This document shows, piece by piece, positions 1-11,200 of a stretch of DNA of 64,000 nt. Source of the DNA: Promethearchaeota archaeon (lineage in GTDB: Archaea > Asgardarchaeota > Lokiarchaeia > Sigyniarchaeales > SOKP01); NCBI GenBank assembly GCA_029838195.1, contig JALGVJ010000007.1, positions 1 to 64,000 on the forward strand. Direction: 5' to 3'. The notes beneath the pieces were generated by a model, which searched no databases, was not told the origin of the DNA, and saw nothing but the letters and a program-made list of their open reading frames with translations. Every line of letters begins with the position of its first letter. The first letter of the stretch is position 1. The position numbers and the translations under genes are program-made.

Positions 1-77
1 AGCAATACAGGGAATTTGACGTGGATGTGAATAAGCATGTTCGACAAAAAATAAAAAAAAGCGAGGCCGCAATTTAG
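1..77 (+). CDS. 3' end of a gene cut by the window edge
   Basis: One frame is open from the window edge to a TAG at 75-77 and gives a 24-residue tail ending HVRQKIKKSEAAI. The other two plus frames stop early. The segment is visibly richer in G and C than the AT-rich DNA after it, as expected for the end of a real gene. The tail is too short for a family call. Confidence 0.5.
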   Translation, partial: QYREFDVDVNKHVRQKIKKSEAAI

Positions 78-310
78 TCGGAGGTGAGATTAATTTGCTA
101 CCTCATAAAAAAAATAAATATAATCAGACGATGTTACGAAAAACAAATATTTATTAAATCTACAAAAAAACTCTAATGAAAAGTGTTATATTGATCATAA
201 ATTAAAAAGATTTTTATAAATAAATAACTAATATTATTATTTAAAATTCAAATACAAAATTCACTAAATCACTCGTTAGGTGGAATTAGCATTAAAGAAG
301 ATTAAAAAAA

Positions 311-2053
311 ATGAAAATAAAATCAATAGAAATTCATAATTTTAGGTCAATAAAAGATGCTAAATTTAACCTTCATGATTATAATATCCTAGTTGGAGCT
401 AATAATTCAGGTAAGACAAATATTCTAACGACATTACGTATCTTCTACGAAGATAAAATAAAATTTGAGGAAGAAAGAGATTTCCCTAAATTTCCTACTG
501 ATGATAATGAAAGTTGGATTGAGATAGAATATCAATTAACAGACGATGAGTTTGAAAATTTAAAAGAGGAATATAAAAATCCTAATAATATTCTTAAAGT
601 CAGAAAATATCTTAAAGATGGTGATAATACAAATAGAGTTAAAACCTCTCAAAGTAATATATATGCATATGAAAATGGCAAACTATCAACAAATTTATTT
701 TATGGAGCAAAAAATATTTCCCAAGCAAAATTGGGAACCATGATCCATATTCCCGAAGTACAAAAATTAGATGATACATTAAAACTAACTGGACCTTCTC
801 CTTTAAGGGATACATTAAATTTTGTTATGAAGAAAGTTATTGAATCAAGTAAATCATTCCAATCTTTAAATGAAGCATTTGAAATGTTCAATCAGGAATT
901 TAAAGAAGAGTCCTCCAAAGATGGATTTTCATTGAATAAGCTTAAATCAAATATTAATGAAGAGTTAAAAGAGTGGGGAGTAGAATTTGATATAAACATA
1001 AATCCTGTTCAAGTTGGGAATATAATAAAGAACTTAATCTCCCATAATTTTAAAGATAAAAAATTGAACCAAGAATTAGATATTAATCTTTATGGGCAGG
1101 GATTGCAAAGACATTTAATATATATACTCATAAGACTCTCTGCGGAATATAGGGAAAAAAAAGAAATTCATAAGAAGAAAGAATTTTCACCGGAGCTTAC
1201 TCTAATTTTATTTGAAGAACCCGAAGCATTCTTACATCCAACTCAACAAGAAATCCTTAATGATAGTTTAAAAATATTATCTTCTGAAGAAAGACAACAG
1301 ATTATTATATCTACTCACTCTCCACTTTTTGTAAGTAAGAACATCGAAGATATCTCTTCCTTAATAAAATTAAAGAAAGATAATACAATCACTAATGTTT
1401 TTCAAGTATCTGAAAACCTACGTAACAATTTAATTGAACAAAATAATGAATTGGCACAAATGCTTAAAGATAAATTAAATAACCCATCAGTTAATGAAAG
1501 TACAAAAAGAAGGATTAGACGTATATTAGGTAATACTCCAAATGAAAAAAGGATAGAAGAAGAGGCAATTAGATACCTATTATGGTTGGATTCAGAAAGA
1601 TGTGCTGCCTTTTATGCGGACAAAGTGTTGATCTGTGAAGGAGCTACAGAAAAAATTTTTATTAATTACCTTATCAAGAACAAATGGAAAAAACTAAGAC
1701 AAAAAAGACTTTATGTTTTAGATGCAATGGGAAAATTCAATATTCACAGATATATGAATCTTTTTCAAGCAATGGGAATATACCATTCCGTTTTAGCTGA
1801 TAAAGATAAAAACGCGGATGTTCATAGATTCATTAACAAATTTATTGAAGATAATAAAAATGAATATACTATTGCTATTGATTTCTTCGATAAAAAAATA
1901 GAAGATTATCTTGGAATTAGTACTCCACCAGAGAATAGGAGGGACAAAAAACCTCTTAATGTAATATGGCATTATAAGAATAATGGGATTTCAAAAGAAA
2001 AAATAGATGATTTTCGAATAAAAATAGAAAAGTTATTAGGCGAGAATTTTTAG
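311..2053 (+). CDS. OLD-family ATP-dependent endonuclease (ABC ATPase plus TOPRIM)
   Basis: 580 residues. The N-terminal SMC/RecF-like ATPase has a P-loop GANNSGKT at about 29-36, a signature-like LYGQGLQRHL near 260, Walker B LILFEEPEAFLHP near 298-310 and the H-loop STHSPLFVS. A TOPRIM domain follows, with the catalytic glutamate in VLICEGATE (about 438-446), then LDAMGK and the acidic pair in ADKDKN. This order defines OLD nucleases, which cut DNA and often act in phage or plasmid defence (GajA is one branch). No UvrD-like GajB helicase follows, so this is not a complete Gabija pair. A TATA-like stretch lies at 211-220. DNA around it is very AT-rich, consistent with acquired DNA. The family is clear; the defence role is inferred. 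Confidence 0.9.
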   Translation: MKIKSIEIHNFRSIKDAKFNLHDYNILVGANNSGKTNILTTLRIFYEDKIKFEEERDFPKFPTDDNESWIEIEYQLTDDEFENLKEEYKNPNNILKVRKYLKDGDNTNRVKTSQSNIYAYENGKLSTNLFYGAKNISQAKLGTMIHIPEVQKLDDTLKLTGPSPLRDTLNFVMKKVIESSKSFQSLNEAFEMFNQEFKEESSKDGFSLNKLKSNINEELKEWGVEFDININPVQVGNIIKNLISHNFKDKKLNQELDINLYGQGLQRHLIYILIRLSAEYREKKEIHKKKEFSPELTLILFEEPEAFLHPTQQEILNDSLKILSSEERQQIIISTHSPLFVSKNIEDISSLIKLKKDNTITNVFQVSENLRNNLIEQNNELAQMLKDKLNNPSVNESTKRRIRRILGNTPNEKRIEEEAIRYLLWLDSERCAAFYADKVLICEGATEKIFINYLIKNKWKKLRQKRLYVLDAMGKFNIHRYMNLFQAMGIYHSVLADKDKNADVHRFINKFIEDNKNEYTIAIDFFDKKIEDYLGISTPPENRRDKKPLNVIWHYKNNGISKEKIDDFRIKIEKLLGENF

Positions 2054-2080
2054 TTGATTATAACTAAAAAATTCTTATTT
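2045..2080 (+). terminator. AT-rich hairpin overlapping the OLD gene stop
   Basis: AATTTTTAGTT at 2045-2055 pairs with AACTAAAAAATT at 2062-2073 around a 6-nt loop, followed by a T-rich run. It includes the stop codon and probably ends the transcript. Confidence 0.4.
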
Positions 2081-2134
2081 AATATCATGGCAGAATAATG
2101 ATTTTCTAATAATATTGTATATATTATTACCCCC

Positions 2135-2260
2135 CTAAATCTTCAAAAGTGGTTTATTATATTTATGAAGTACGTATAATGGAAGTTCTTCAAAATGAAT
2201 TTCTTCTTTTCCATCTAATGAAGTAAAATAAATTAATTTATGTTCTTGAAATCCAAACAT
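2135..2260 (-). CDS. possible 41-residue protein or gene remnant
   Basis: A minus-strand frame starting ATG at 2260 encodes 41 residues including FTSLDGKEEIHFEELP and ends at TAG 2135-2137. The frame stays open upstream of the ATG for about 11 codons. The mix of charged and aromatic residues looks like coding sequence rather than chance AT-rich DNA. It is the only recognisable content of the 390-base gap between the OLD gene and the toxin pair. It could be the C-terminal remnant of a small antitoxin-like protein. No family was recognised and no ribosome-binding site is evident. Confidence 0.3.
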   Translation of the reverse strand: MFGFQEHKLIYFTSLDGKEEIHFEELPLYVLHKYNKPLLKI

Positions 2261-2446
2261 AAATGTCTCAATATCCTCTATTTTTAAGAGTAATTAAATA
2301 AATAGTAGAGTTAATCATATAGTAAATCTTTTAAATTCTTAAATGAGATTTTTAAAAAAGGATCATATATTTATATTTTAAACCAATAATATTGAGATAA
2401 TATCACGGATCAATTAAAAATTTAATTTAATCTAAATAAAAAAGAT

Positions 2447-3040
2447 ATGACAGAAACCAACGCATTAAATCTTCATTCGTATATAGTTCTTAAAATTTTA
2501 AATGCGTTAGAACAAGAACCAATTAATTCAAAAATTTTATTGCAAAAAATTGCATTTTTAATTCTGAGAAAATATAAACAACTTTTCAATTATGCTGATT
2601 TTAAACCCCATAAATTTGGACCATATAGTGCATCTCTTGAACAAACTTTAGAGGAACTTGAAAATTTAGATGAAGTTAAAGTTAGCAAGAAAGAAGGAAT
2701 AAAAATTACTCCTAAAGGTGAAAAATTCTTAAAAGAACTCGAGGCTTTTATAGATTCTCAAAATCTTCCCAAAATAGAAGATTTTGAAGGTTTTATAGTA
2801 AATATTAAAAGAGATTTTAAAGATTTTAGTAGAAATGAAATTCTTGCTTTTATTTATAAAAGTTTCCCTGATTATATTAGTTCTTCTATAGAAGCTGATA
2901 AGATTGACTATGAGAAGGAATTTCTTAAATTATACGAAAAAGGTAAGCTAGGAATCTCGAAAATAGCTGAATTATTAAATTGGAGCTATGATAAAGTTTA
3001 TGACTATATTAAAAATCATGGAAAGTTAGTAATACAATGA
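2447..3040 (+). CDS. YwgA/DUF4065-like protein with C-terminal helix-turn-helix; probable antitoxin
   Basis: 197 residues. The N-terminal part carries the pattern of the YwgA/SocA-like (DUF4065-type) fold: LLQKIAFLILRKY, then KFGPYSASLEQTLEEL. The last ~40 residues (LYEKGKLGISKIAELLNWS) look like the helix-turn-helix of UPF0175-type antitoxins. The stop overlaps the start of the downstream PIN gene by 4 nt (ATGA), so the two are translationally coupled. Antitoxins of PIN toxins often sit immediately upstream and repress their own operon through such a domain. The antitoxin role comes from context; the domain matches are from reading only. Confidence 0.6.
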   Translation: MTETNALNLHSYIVLKILNALEQEPINSKILLQKIAFLILRKYKQLFNYADFKPHKFGPYSASLEQTLEELENLDEVKVSKKEGIKITPKGEKFLKELEAFIDSQNLPKIEDFEGFIVNIKRDFKDFSRNEILAFIYKSFPDYISSSIEADKIDYEKEFLKLYEKGKLGISKIAELLNWSYDKVYDYIKNHGKLVIQ

Positions 3041-3531
3041 AGATAAAGAAGATATATGATGCAAACGTGCTCATTTTTATTTTAGAAGAAATGAATTTTT
3101 CAGAAATAATTTTACTTTGGAATCAAAATCCCAGATATGAACAATGGACGACATGTGAAGTTAATAATGAAGTAAAGAAAAAAGCTCGTTCAAAATTAGA
3201 TGAATTAATTAAAAAAAAAATATTAAAAGTCTTCAAACCAGTTTCTAAAATCAAGTTAAAACATATTCAAATAAAGTATCCAACACTTTCTATTCCAGAT
3301 TGTTCATTACTATATTATTGTAAACAGATAAACAATTGCATATGTTTAACAACTGATAGACCTCTCAGAAATTATTTAACTAGAAATAATATTCCTCTTG
3401 CTGGAATGGTAGGTATATATAATAAATTAAGAAATGATAAGTCCTTTCCTTTAAATAATATTAATAAAAAATTTTATCCATTATTTAAGAATAAAAGAGT
3501 TTTTCCTCAAGATTTCATAGAAAATCCGTAA
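3037..3531 (+). CDS. PIN-domain ribonuclease, probable toxin
   Basis: 164 residues with the spaced acidic residues of a PIN active site: Asp8 in YDANVLIF, Glu41 in CEVNNEV, Asp88 in IPDCSLLYYC and Asp107 in TTDRPLRNYL. PIN domains are metal-dependent RNases and, in VapC-type systems, toxins that cleave tRNA or rRNA. The start overlaps the upstream HTH-bearing gene by 4 nt, supporting a toxin-antitoxin pair. The 3' end overlaps the convergent minus-strand gene by 17 nt. Fold is likely from residue spacing; target unknown. Confidence 0.7.
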   Translation: MKIKKIYDANVLIFILEEMNFSEIILLWNQNPRYEQWTTCEVNNEVKKKARSKLDELIKKKILKVFKPVSKIKLKHIQIKYPTLSIPDCSLLYYCKQINNCICLTTDRPLRNYLTRNNIPLAGMVGIYNKLRNDKSFPLNNINKKFYPLFKNKRVFPQDFIENP

Positions 3532-4726
3532 TCGCTCTGCTTTTAATAAAGCCATCAAGACCTCGAATTTTTCTATGAATATCTTCTTGAATAATTGATT
3601 TCTGGTTTAATACTTCAAGAATCGATTCATTGTTCATTATAAAATTATGAAGAATATTAAATTCTAGATTCATATTTCCATAATTGAATTTTTTTCTAAA
3701 TTCCATTCTTGAATTATAAGATGCGCAGGAAAAGTCCGAAAAATCTGGATATATTAAGGGATTTTTGAAAATATCATTAAAGTGATTCATATCTAATATC
3801 CTATGATAAGCATAATCTTCTGTATTTAGAAGATTAGTATTTTGAGGGCTCTTTTTCTTTTCTGTTTTTCCTTTTATTTTCTTTTTTTTTTTACCAGAAA
3901 CCCCTCCTCCTACAATATGATTAATCCCAAGAAAATCTGTCGCAATGGCAGGAAGAATCATATCTTCTGCAGGATAAGGTTTGTACCAATATCTATTCAC
4001 CGGTAATCTAAGATTTAAAATATATTTAATAGATTCATTGAAGAATTCTCTATCAATTCTATAAAGAGTTCTTAATAATTGAAAATAATGAGGATAAAAT
4101 TTAGTTAGTCCAGATCCACAAAAATCAAAACAAAACATTTGAATTCCAAGTCTATAATATAAATCAACTACTTGTGGAATAAAACCTTGCGGTATGGGGG
4201 GTATGATTCCCATAATCGGTTTATTATTTAATGTATCATAAATATTGAAAGTGCGTTGGAGGAAATCTAAAAATGTTGTTAAAACATTATTATTGTTTAT
4301 AACGTTTTGGATATCTCTAATAAGTGGGAATGTAAATATATCTGTATGCAATCTAACAGAGTCAATAATAAATTCAATTAAGCGATTATTGAATTTATTA
4401 AAAGGATTTCTCTCAAAATTGTCAAATTTAAATGATAAAAAGAAAATTTTGGATGTAGATCTTATATTTTGAGAATCTTGGGATTTAATTTTTGAAATGA
4501 AGCTATTAGAAATTTTAGTATCAAAAGGTGCATTCTCTATATCTGAAATTTTAATTGTATTCCAAATTTCATAAAACTCGTTATGTTGAATATTTGCTAC
4601 ATGGAAATTAGCAATTGAAGAATGTTTTAAAGAAAGAGGTGTTTGAAACCTTTTGCCATTGATTTCAATCTCTTTGGCATAATAATAAATATCGTTATCT
4701 TTTTCAATTCTTCTAATATTCAATGG
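3515..4726 (-). CDS. unrecognised protein with Lys-rich insert
   Basis: About 403 residues from the ATG at 4726. A GTG six codons upstream is possible, but the ATG follows TATA-like DNA and gives a natural MPLNIRR start. The centre has alternating hydrophobic strands and helices (GIIPPIPQGFIP, QMFCFDFCGSG) suggesting an alpha/beta or TIM-barrel-like enzyme. A faint likeness to tRNA-guanine transglycosylase-type proteins is not enough for a call. A Lys-rich insert, GKKKKKIKGKTEKKKSP, interrupts it near residue 285. It converges on the PIN gene with a 17-nt overlap and shares the extreme AT bias of the patch. Confidence 0.6.
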   Translation of the reverse strand, partial: PLNIRRIEKDNDIYYYAKEIEINGKRFQTPLSLKHSSIANFHVANIQHNEFYEIWNTIKISDIENAPFDTKISNSFISKIKSQDSQNIRSTSKIFFLSFKFDNFERNPFNKFNNRLIEFIIDSVRLHTDIFTFPLIRDIQNVINNNNVLTTFLDFLQRTFNIYDTLNNKPIMGIIPPIPQGFIPQVVDLYYRLGIQMFCFDFCGSGLTKFYPHYFQLLRTLYRIDREFFNESIKYILNLRLPVNRYWYKPYPAEDMILPAIATDFLGINHIVGGGVSGKKKKKIKGKTEKKKSPQNTNLLNTEDYAYHRILDMNHFNDIFKNPLIYPDFSDFSCASYNSRMEFRKKFNYGNMNLEFNILHNFIMNNESILEVLNQKSIIQEDIHRKIRGLDGFIKSRAITDFL

Positions 4727-5238
4727 CATTAATATAATATACACAAAAGATTATAATAAAATTATTGCAAGTTCTATAGGTTATTAAATTTTTTTTTGTA
4801 CGAATTAACTTTGAAATTTTTTCTTTCTGGCTTTTCAACCCTGTTGATTTATATTTGTTTATTTATTTATTCTTATTCATTTAATGCACTAATGCTACAA
4901 AAAACGCTTAAATTCCTAATTAATAAAAAAGAGAGAATTGATCCCGCCCCCTTACCAATACTTAATAGTCTCTCGAGCTGAAATTCAAGCAATTAAACAT
5001 CGCTGACATCGTGCGGAACTACTATTTTGGATTGTTGTAGCATCGCTCTTGCTTTGCCGTAAAATTAAGACAATTCCATTTATATCTTCTGCTCCATCCC
5101 TGGTTCTCTTATTTGATTCTATAATGAAAATGGCATTGACTTAATGATATCATCCATTTAGGCAGTTTTATCAATTAACCCAAAAATTAAGAGCCTGCTA
5201 AAAAGAAGATAAGAAAATAGAAAGATGTATCTCACCCC
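4727..5238. other. intergenic stretch, no convincing gene
   Basis: AT-rich DNA near 4740-4800 contains promoter-like A/T runs for the minus-strand gene. A less AT-rich patch at about 4980-5140 has a minus-strand frame open for roughly 50 codons without a start codon. This may be a decayed gene or chance. The right edge lies just past the stop of the giant gene. Confidence 0.35.
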
Positions 5239-8200
5239 TCATTCCTTAACAACATAATCTCCATCAATCGCAAGACTTAAACTGCTTTCCTCTTCTAACT
5301 CATCGCCCTTAAGGGTGATGATATTCATTAATTTTAGATAATTTATATTTAACAATTTTGCTAATTTTTTAATTTTAATCTTATCAGTTTTCTTAAACAC
5401 TTCAAAAATTTTTTTCAAAACATTTTCTGTATTTTTAATTTCTATTTTTTTCTTTAAAAATTGAACCTCTCGCTTAATATTAATGATATCAATCCCATAA
5501 GATGAGTTTAATTTATTTGAATTTAATTTTATCCAATCTTCGATGATGTAATTGATAATTGAAGATGGAGAATCTCCAAAAACTCTTAGTAAATTCTTTA
5601 TGATTATAGCATTAAATAAATTTAAATTGATAGTACCCATAACAATTTCTGAATTTTTTTCTTCTTTAGAACTAGACATAATTTCAAACTCCTTAAAACT
5701 AATTTTTTTGATTCCATCTTGAGAATCAATATTATGCATTATAGATCGTAGTTGCTTCACAATTTTAGGAATATTTATTCTATAAGATGATATTAGTATG
5801 TTTGAATTTGTTTTTATCCAATCCGTGATGATATAATTTATAACGGAAGATTGAGAATTCCCAAATGTCCCTTGTAACCGCTCTAAAATGATGTTGTTAA
5901 TTAATTTTAAATTAATAGCCATTTTAACTGATTTTATATTTTTTTCTTTTTTATAAACAGACAGCATTTTAAAAATATCAAAAGGAAAATTATATGGGTT
6001 CGTAATAAACATCATTAATTCAGCCCTTTCCATAAAGCAGGTCAAATTCTTACCTGTCACGCGAGTGGAGGTGAAAACGAATGGAAACCTTAAAATATTA
6101 TTTAATTCAATTTTTTCTTTTTTATTATTTAGATTCCCAAACAATGATTTTATGTTATTTATTGAACCTTTAAACAAAGAACAAATATCTGATGATATTT
6201 CAAAATCATGATTATCATCAATATAAATCTTGATTGATTTATTCTTCTCATCAAATATTATATCATCTTTAAACCACATTTCATTTTTCTTTATATAAAA
6301 TTTCCCTTTATTAATATTAAATCCAATACGAGAAATGAGATAATTCTTATCCATATCACAGAAATAATTACCATGGATTATCTCACCGGTCTTTTTATCG
6401 TAAAAGCCTTCTTGAACCTTAGGATACTCAATACCAGTTTTATCCTTAATAATCTTAACACGATCACCTCTTAAACCCATTTTCATTATTCCAATATTAC
6501 CTTTATCATCATAAACAAAACCATATTTCTCATTTGCCAATTCTCCAACCGTACAATCTTTAAGCGGTTTAATAATCGTACCATCATCATTAAATAAATA
6601 AAAATCTTTAATATCTTTCTTTTTTAATATATTAATGATATTTTCAACAGTGAAATCTTTATTTAGTGATTTAACATGAACATTCAAATATCTTTTATAT
6701 CTGAACTCAAATCGATTCAGTACAGGATTAAATACTAAATATTTATCAATGTTATTTAGAAATTCATTAAACGATTTTTGAAAAAATAATTTAATTGATT
6801 TATTAAAAGTATGAGGATCTAAACCTGCAAAACCTTCTTTTTCCGAAAACATATTAATGATTTTTTCTTGAACTTTCTTTATAATAGTAAAATTTGTAAT
6901 CAAATCCTTGATACGTTTTATTACTTTTTCTTTATTTATTTTATTTTGTTTTTGAAAAATTGTTATATCACTATTAATAATTTGGGCAAGAATTTCATAA
7001 TATGCTTCCATACTATTCCCCGTGATAAGGGAATAAGCTTTAATTAACCATGAACGATTTATACTGAATAATTGTCGAATGGCTTCTACTATCTGATTTG
7101 GCGTAAATGGACCAACTAAAGGAATCAAGGAATTAACATCAATTTCTAAAGGATATTTTTTGCTTTTGTTATTCTCATAAACATCCCAAGCAACATATTC
7201 ATGAGCATAAGCCATCATTAATAGAATTTGAGATACCGCATCTTTTAATCTGCTAATTTTTATAGGTTTTAAAGAATTTTTATCTTCATTGGAAATAAAA
7301 TATAATATAATTCTATTCAACTTTTCATCTTTTCTCATTCCGAATGACATAAACCCATCAAAAAAATTTCGGATTGATTTAATTAATTTTGATGCTTTAA
7401 AATTTAATCCAAGATAATTTTTAAAGAAATATTTAAGATAAGTGTCTGATCTTATGAGTTTTCTAAAATCTTCTTTTTTATTGCTATGAACAAGATATTG
7501 AATAGCATGGGTAAATTTAATCGTATTAAATTCTAGTTTACAAAATGTAATGGCACATAATCGTGTTAAAATATATGTTATCGCAAATTTTTCTAATTCT
7601 GACCCCATTAAAGAGATAAACGTATTGGTATAAGATGGAAATAAGGAATTAGATGAATCTTCAAACGCATTAGCAAAATAATCCATAAAATTCTTAATAA
7701 TATCTGCATTGTTGAATTTTTTATTAAATTCCTCGAAAAACATTCTTTTAATTTCGTTATCGTGATTACTTAAAATATGTTTTAATTTTTCAATTAATTC
7801 TTCTCGAATTTTTACGGGAGTTTGATGAGTATCAATATCCAAAATATCTAAAACTTGCCTTACAATAAATTCATAAAAAAATTTTTCGAAAATAGATTTA
7901 AATGATTTACTATACTTAAACATCATTTTTTTAAGAGGTTGAGAGTAATGCATTGAATAAAGAGATTTTTTATTATAAGAACTTGTCATAATTTCTTTGA
8001 AAAATTCTATATCATAAATACTTGCACCATTATAATAAAGAAAATTAATTATTTCATCGTTATTAACGAGATGAGAAAACCACTCATTTAAATTCTTATC
8101 AACCTTATTAAAATCCAAGTTCATTGCACTTCTATATAAGGAACGAAGTTTATACCCCCCAGGATTTATATATTTATTATTCAATAAATTCACTATTTTC

Positions 8201-11200
8201 TCCATAAATTTATCTGCAATTTTAGCATTCTCATCAGCAGCAAAAAGAAACTCTACATTTCCGACTCCTCGAAAGACTCGAGCAATCTTAAAAAAATAGA
8301 TGAGATTAGGATATTTGTTTTCTAAATATTTTTGAATATCTATCTGAATATTATCTTTATCTTCTTCTCTGCAAACAAATATTCGCACTACATACCTATC
8401 ATAATCGATACCCACTTTATCTAAAATATCTTTTATTGAATCTTTTTCTTGAATAATCTTATTTTCGATTTTAAGTCCAGGTTGAAGGAAAATTTCCTCC
8501 ATAATTAATTTATTTTCTTGTCTCGATCGATATTGGACAAATAAACCAAAATTTTTTAAGTTCCTCCCTTGAGTTATTTCATATTTATGAATTATTTGTC
8601 CAAATGTTATACTATCTTTTTCTTTCTCGGAAAGAATAAGGTTATCAATACCAATTATGCGTCCATCTTTATCATTTTTAATAAGTAAAATACTATATTT
8701 CTTTTTTTTATCATCTATAGTATCATTTTCAATTATTTTTTCTTTTTTTATTTTTATTTCAATATTATCATTAAATCCTATTTTTACTTCCTTTATTAGC
8801 TCTTTATTTCTATTAAACTTTCTTTCATAATATTCCATTGCTTTGTAATGAAAGAACGCATTACGTAATCGAGGTATGAATTCCTCTTCTTTCCATCGAT
8901 TTAAATATATGCGATTTCTAAGCGGTGAATGCGAAGTCAATCCATTTTTTAGTTCACTAAATAATCTGAAAATCATTTCATGAGAACCCTCAATCTTTCC
9001 AAGTTCCATCTCAAGGAGCACAAGAACTTTATGTTCTTCTAAAGTAAGAGCCTTTTTGGTTTGTTTAGATCTCAAATTCGTGATTAATTCATTATAATCA
9101 TTTATTTTTAAAAACAATTGAATCATTTCCTTTAACTCATCTTGCTCCTTATTGTCAAAAACTGAATCGTCCTCTTGTAGCCAATTTTCAAATAAATTTA
9201 TCCATTCTTCTTTTTCTTTCCTTATATTTTTGGAAAGTAGTTTTTTCTTGAGCCACTCCTTAAACTTTTTTGTTTCTTTACCTTTCCTCACGGGAATGCC
9301 ATTCGTCTCTTTTTTATATTGTTCATAATATTTCTTGATGGGCTCTTGTTGTTTAAATCTAAGAATTCGCAATTCTCTTTCTTCTGGAGTGAGAAAATTC
9401 ATTTTTTCAAGTAGCATTAACTGATCACTCAGAAAAGCAGGGAAATCTTGTTCATGAGAATTAATCCTTGTTTCATCTTTTTCAATAAAAGAATAATAGA
9501 ATTTTTGAAAACGCCAAAAATAATTAAAGAGGTTTCTCTCTATCATAGAAAGTTCCTTAATTTTTTCCTCCAATTCGAAAAATATCTCTCTCTCTTTCTT
9601 TAGAATGTACGAAGTCCGCAAATAATGGAGTAATTGTTTATATAATCCAAATTCAGTCTCCATTTCCTCATATTTTTTTAAGTATAAAATTAACTTATTT
9701 TTCATATTCCTTTTCAAATTTTTCGAGCGTGTAATCCAATCTGTTAAAATAGTTATCCATTCCTTGTTCTTTTTTTTATTTTCTTGTTTTTCAAATCTCC
9801 TGAAGATGACACCTTCCATTCGCTTATAAAATGAGAATCGTCTATAAAAATATGGTATAAAAGTGTTATACATCCAATGTTTTCGAAAATAAGAATTTTG
9901 CATGAAAGGGTTGCGAACTAATTCATTTTTAAAAGCCTTGAAAGATTCAAATATCAGTTCTTCATGCAATTTGGTCTTTTCAAACTCTATTTCGAGAAAC
10001 ATCAAAAATTCTTTCTCTTTCTCGGTAAACGATTTTTTCTCCTTTAATTTTCTAAAAATAAGACGATAAACTTTTATTTTTTCATATTTCTTAAGTAAGC
10101 GGTCGATTTCCCTTAAGTCTTCTTTCATAAAAATGTCATAATCCCGAAGGCTTTCTCTAAATGCATTAATCCATTTTTCTTCGGTCTTTTCATGCTTTAC
10201 AAAGAGCTCTTTTATAATCTTTTCCTTAAACTCTTTTATTTCTTTTAATTTTCCTTTAGGATCATCCTTTAGTAACTTTTTAACTTCTTTTAACCGATGT
10301 ACTAAGAAAGTAGGGAATCGTTTTTCATGAGCTTGAAGCTTTTTTTCATCATCTTTCTCCTTCCAATAAAAATAATGATCTCGAAATTTAGAAAAACTAT
10401 TATAAATAACTCTTTCTTCCACAGGAAGAGACTCGAAAAACTCTGAAAGTTTGGTTAACATATCTCTTCCTTCTTCTGATATTTTGGATCTGCGAAAATA
10501 TTCAAGCAATTTTACATAAAATTCATGTACACTATGAATTTTTTCATATTTTTCAAGAAGCGATTTAATTTCTTGTTTATCCTCTTCAGAGAGCTCGTCC
10601 GCGTTTTCTATCCATTTTAACAAAAGAGCCACCCAATCTTCATGCTTTCTTTCCTTTTTTTGTTCTTTTAACTCTTTTATTTCTTTTTTAGTTTTTTTAC
10701 CTTGCTCCTTGTCTTTTTCATCGAGTTTTTTATTTTCTTGGTCGTTGTCTTTATGGTTTTCTTGTACGTAATCAGAAATTTTTCCAAAACGGGGTTTTTT
10801 ACGCTTCGAGAATTTCGTTTTTTTATGAATTTCATTTGTCTCTATCTTGCGCTCTTGCTTGACTTCTGTAACTCTTTTCTCGCTGATAGGATCGGCTTTT
10901 ATTTCCTTATTAATTTCCTTTGCTCTTTCTCGTGATGAACCTAATTTTTCGCTAATGACTTTATTTTTTACTTCTTCTTCTTTATTCGTTTCGATTTGAG
11001 TTTTCTCTTGAGTGCTTTCTTCTTTCACGTTTTCTTTTAGTAATTGTTCCTCCATGATTTCTGTTTTTACTTCTTGCGTGCTCTCTTGAGTACCCTCTTC
11101 TTTCACGTTTTCTTTTGGTAATTGTTCCTCCATGATTTCTGTTTTTACTTCTTGCGTGCTCTCTTGAATACCCTCTTCTTTCATATCCTCTTTTTCTTTA

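Noticed and set aside
311..4726. Complete Gabija system
   Set aside because: A GajA-like OLD nuclease is present, but no UvrD-type helicase gene follows on either strand.
4796..4981. 61-codon hydrophobic plus-strand frame starting TTG
   Set aside because: No ribosome-binding site; composition matches AT-rich spacer DNA; no partner on the same strand.
4985..5135. Minus-strand frame open for about 50 codons with a CxxC near its end
   Set aside because: No start codon and a stop immediately upstream. It might be a decayed gene, but there is not enough to support a feature.
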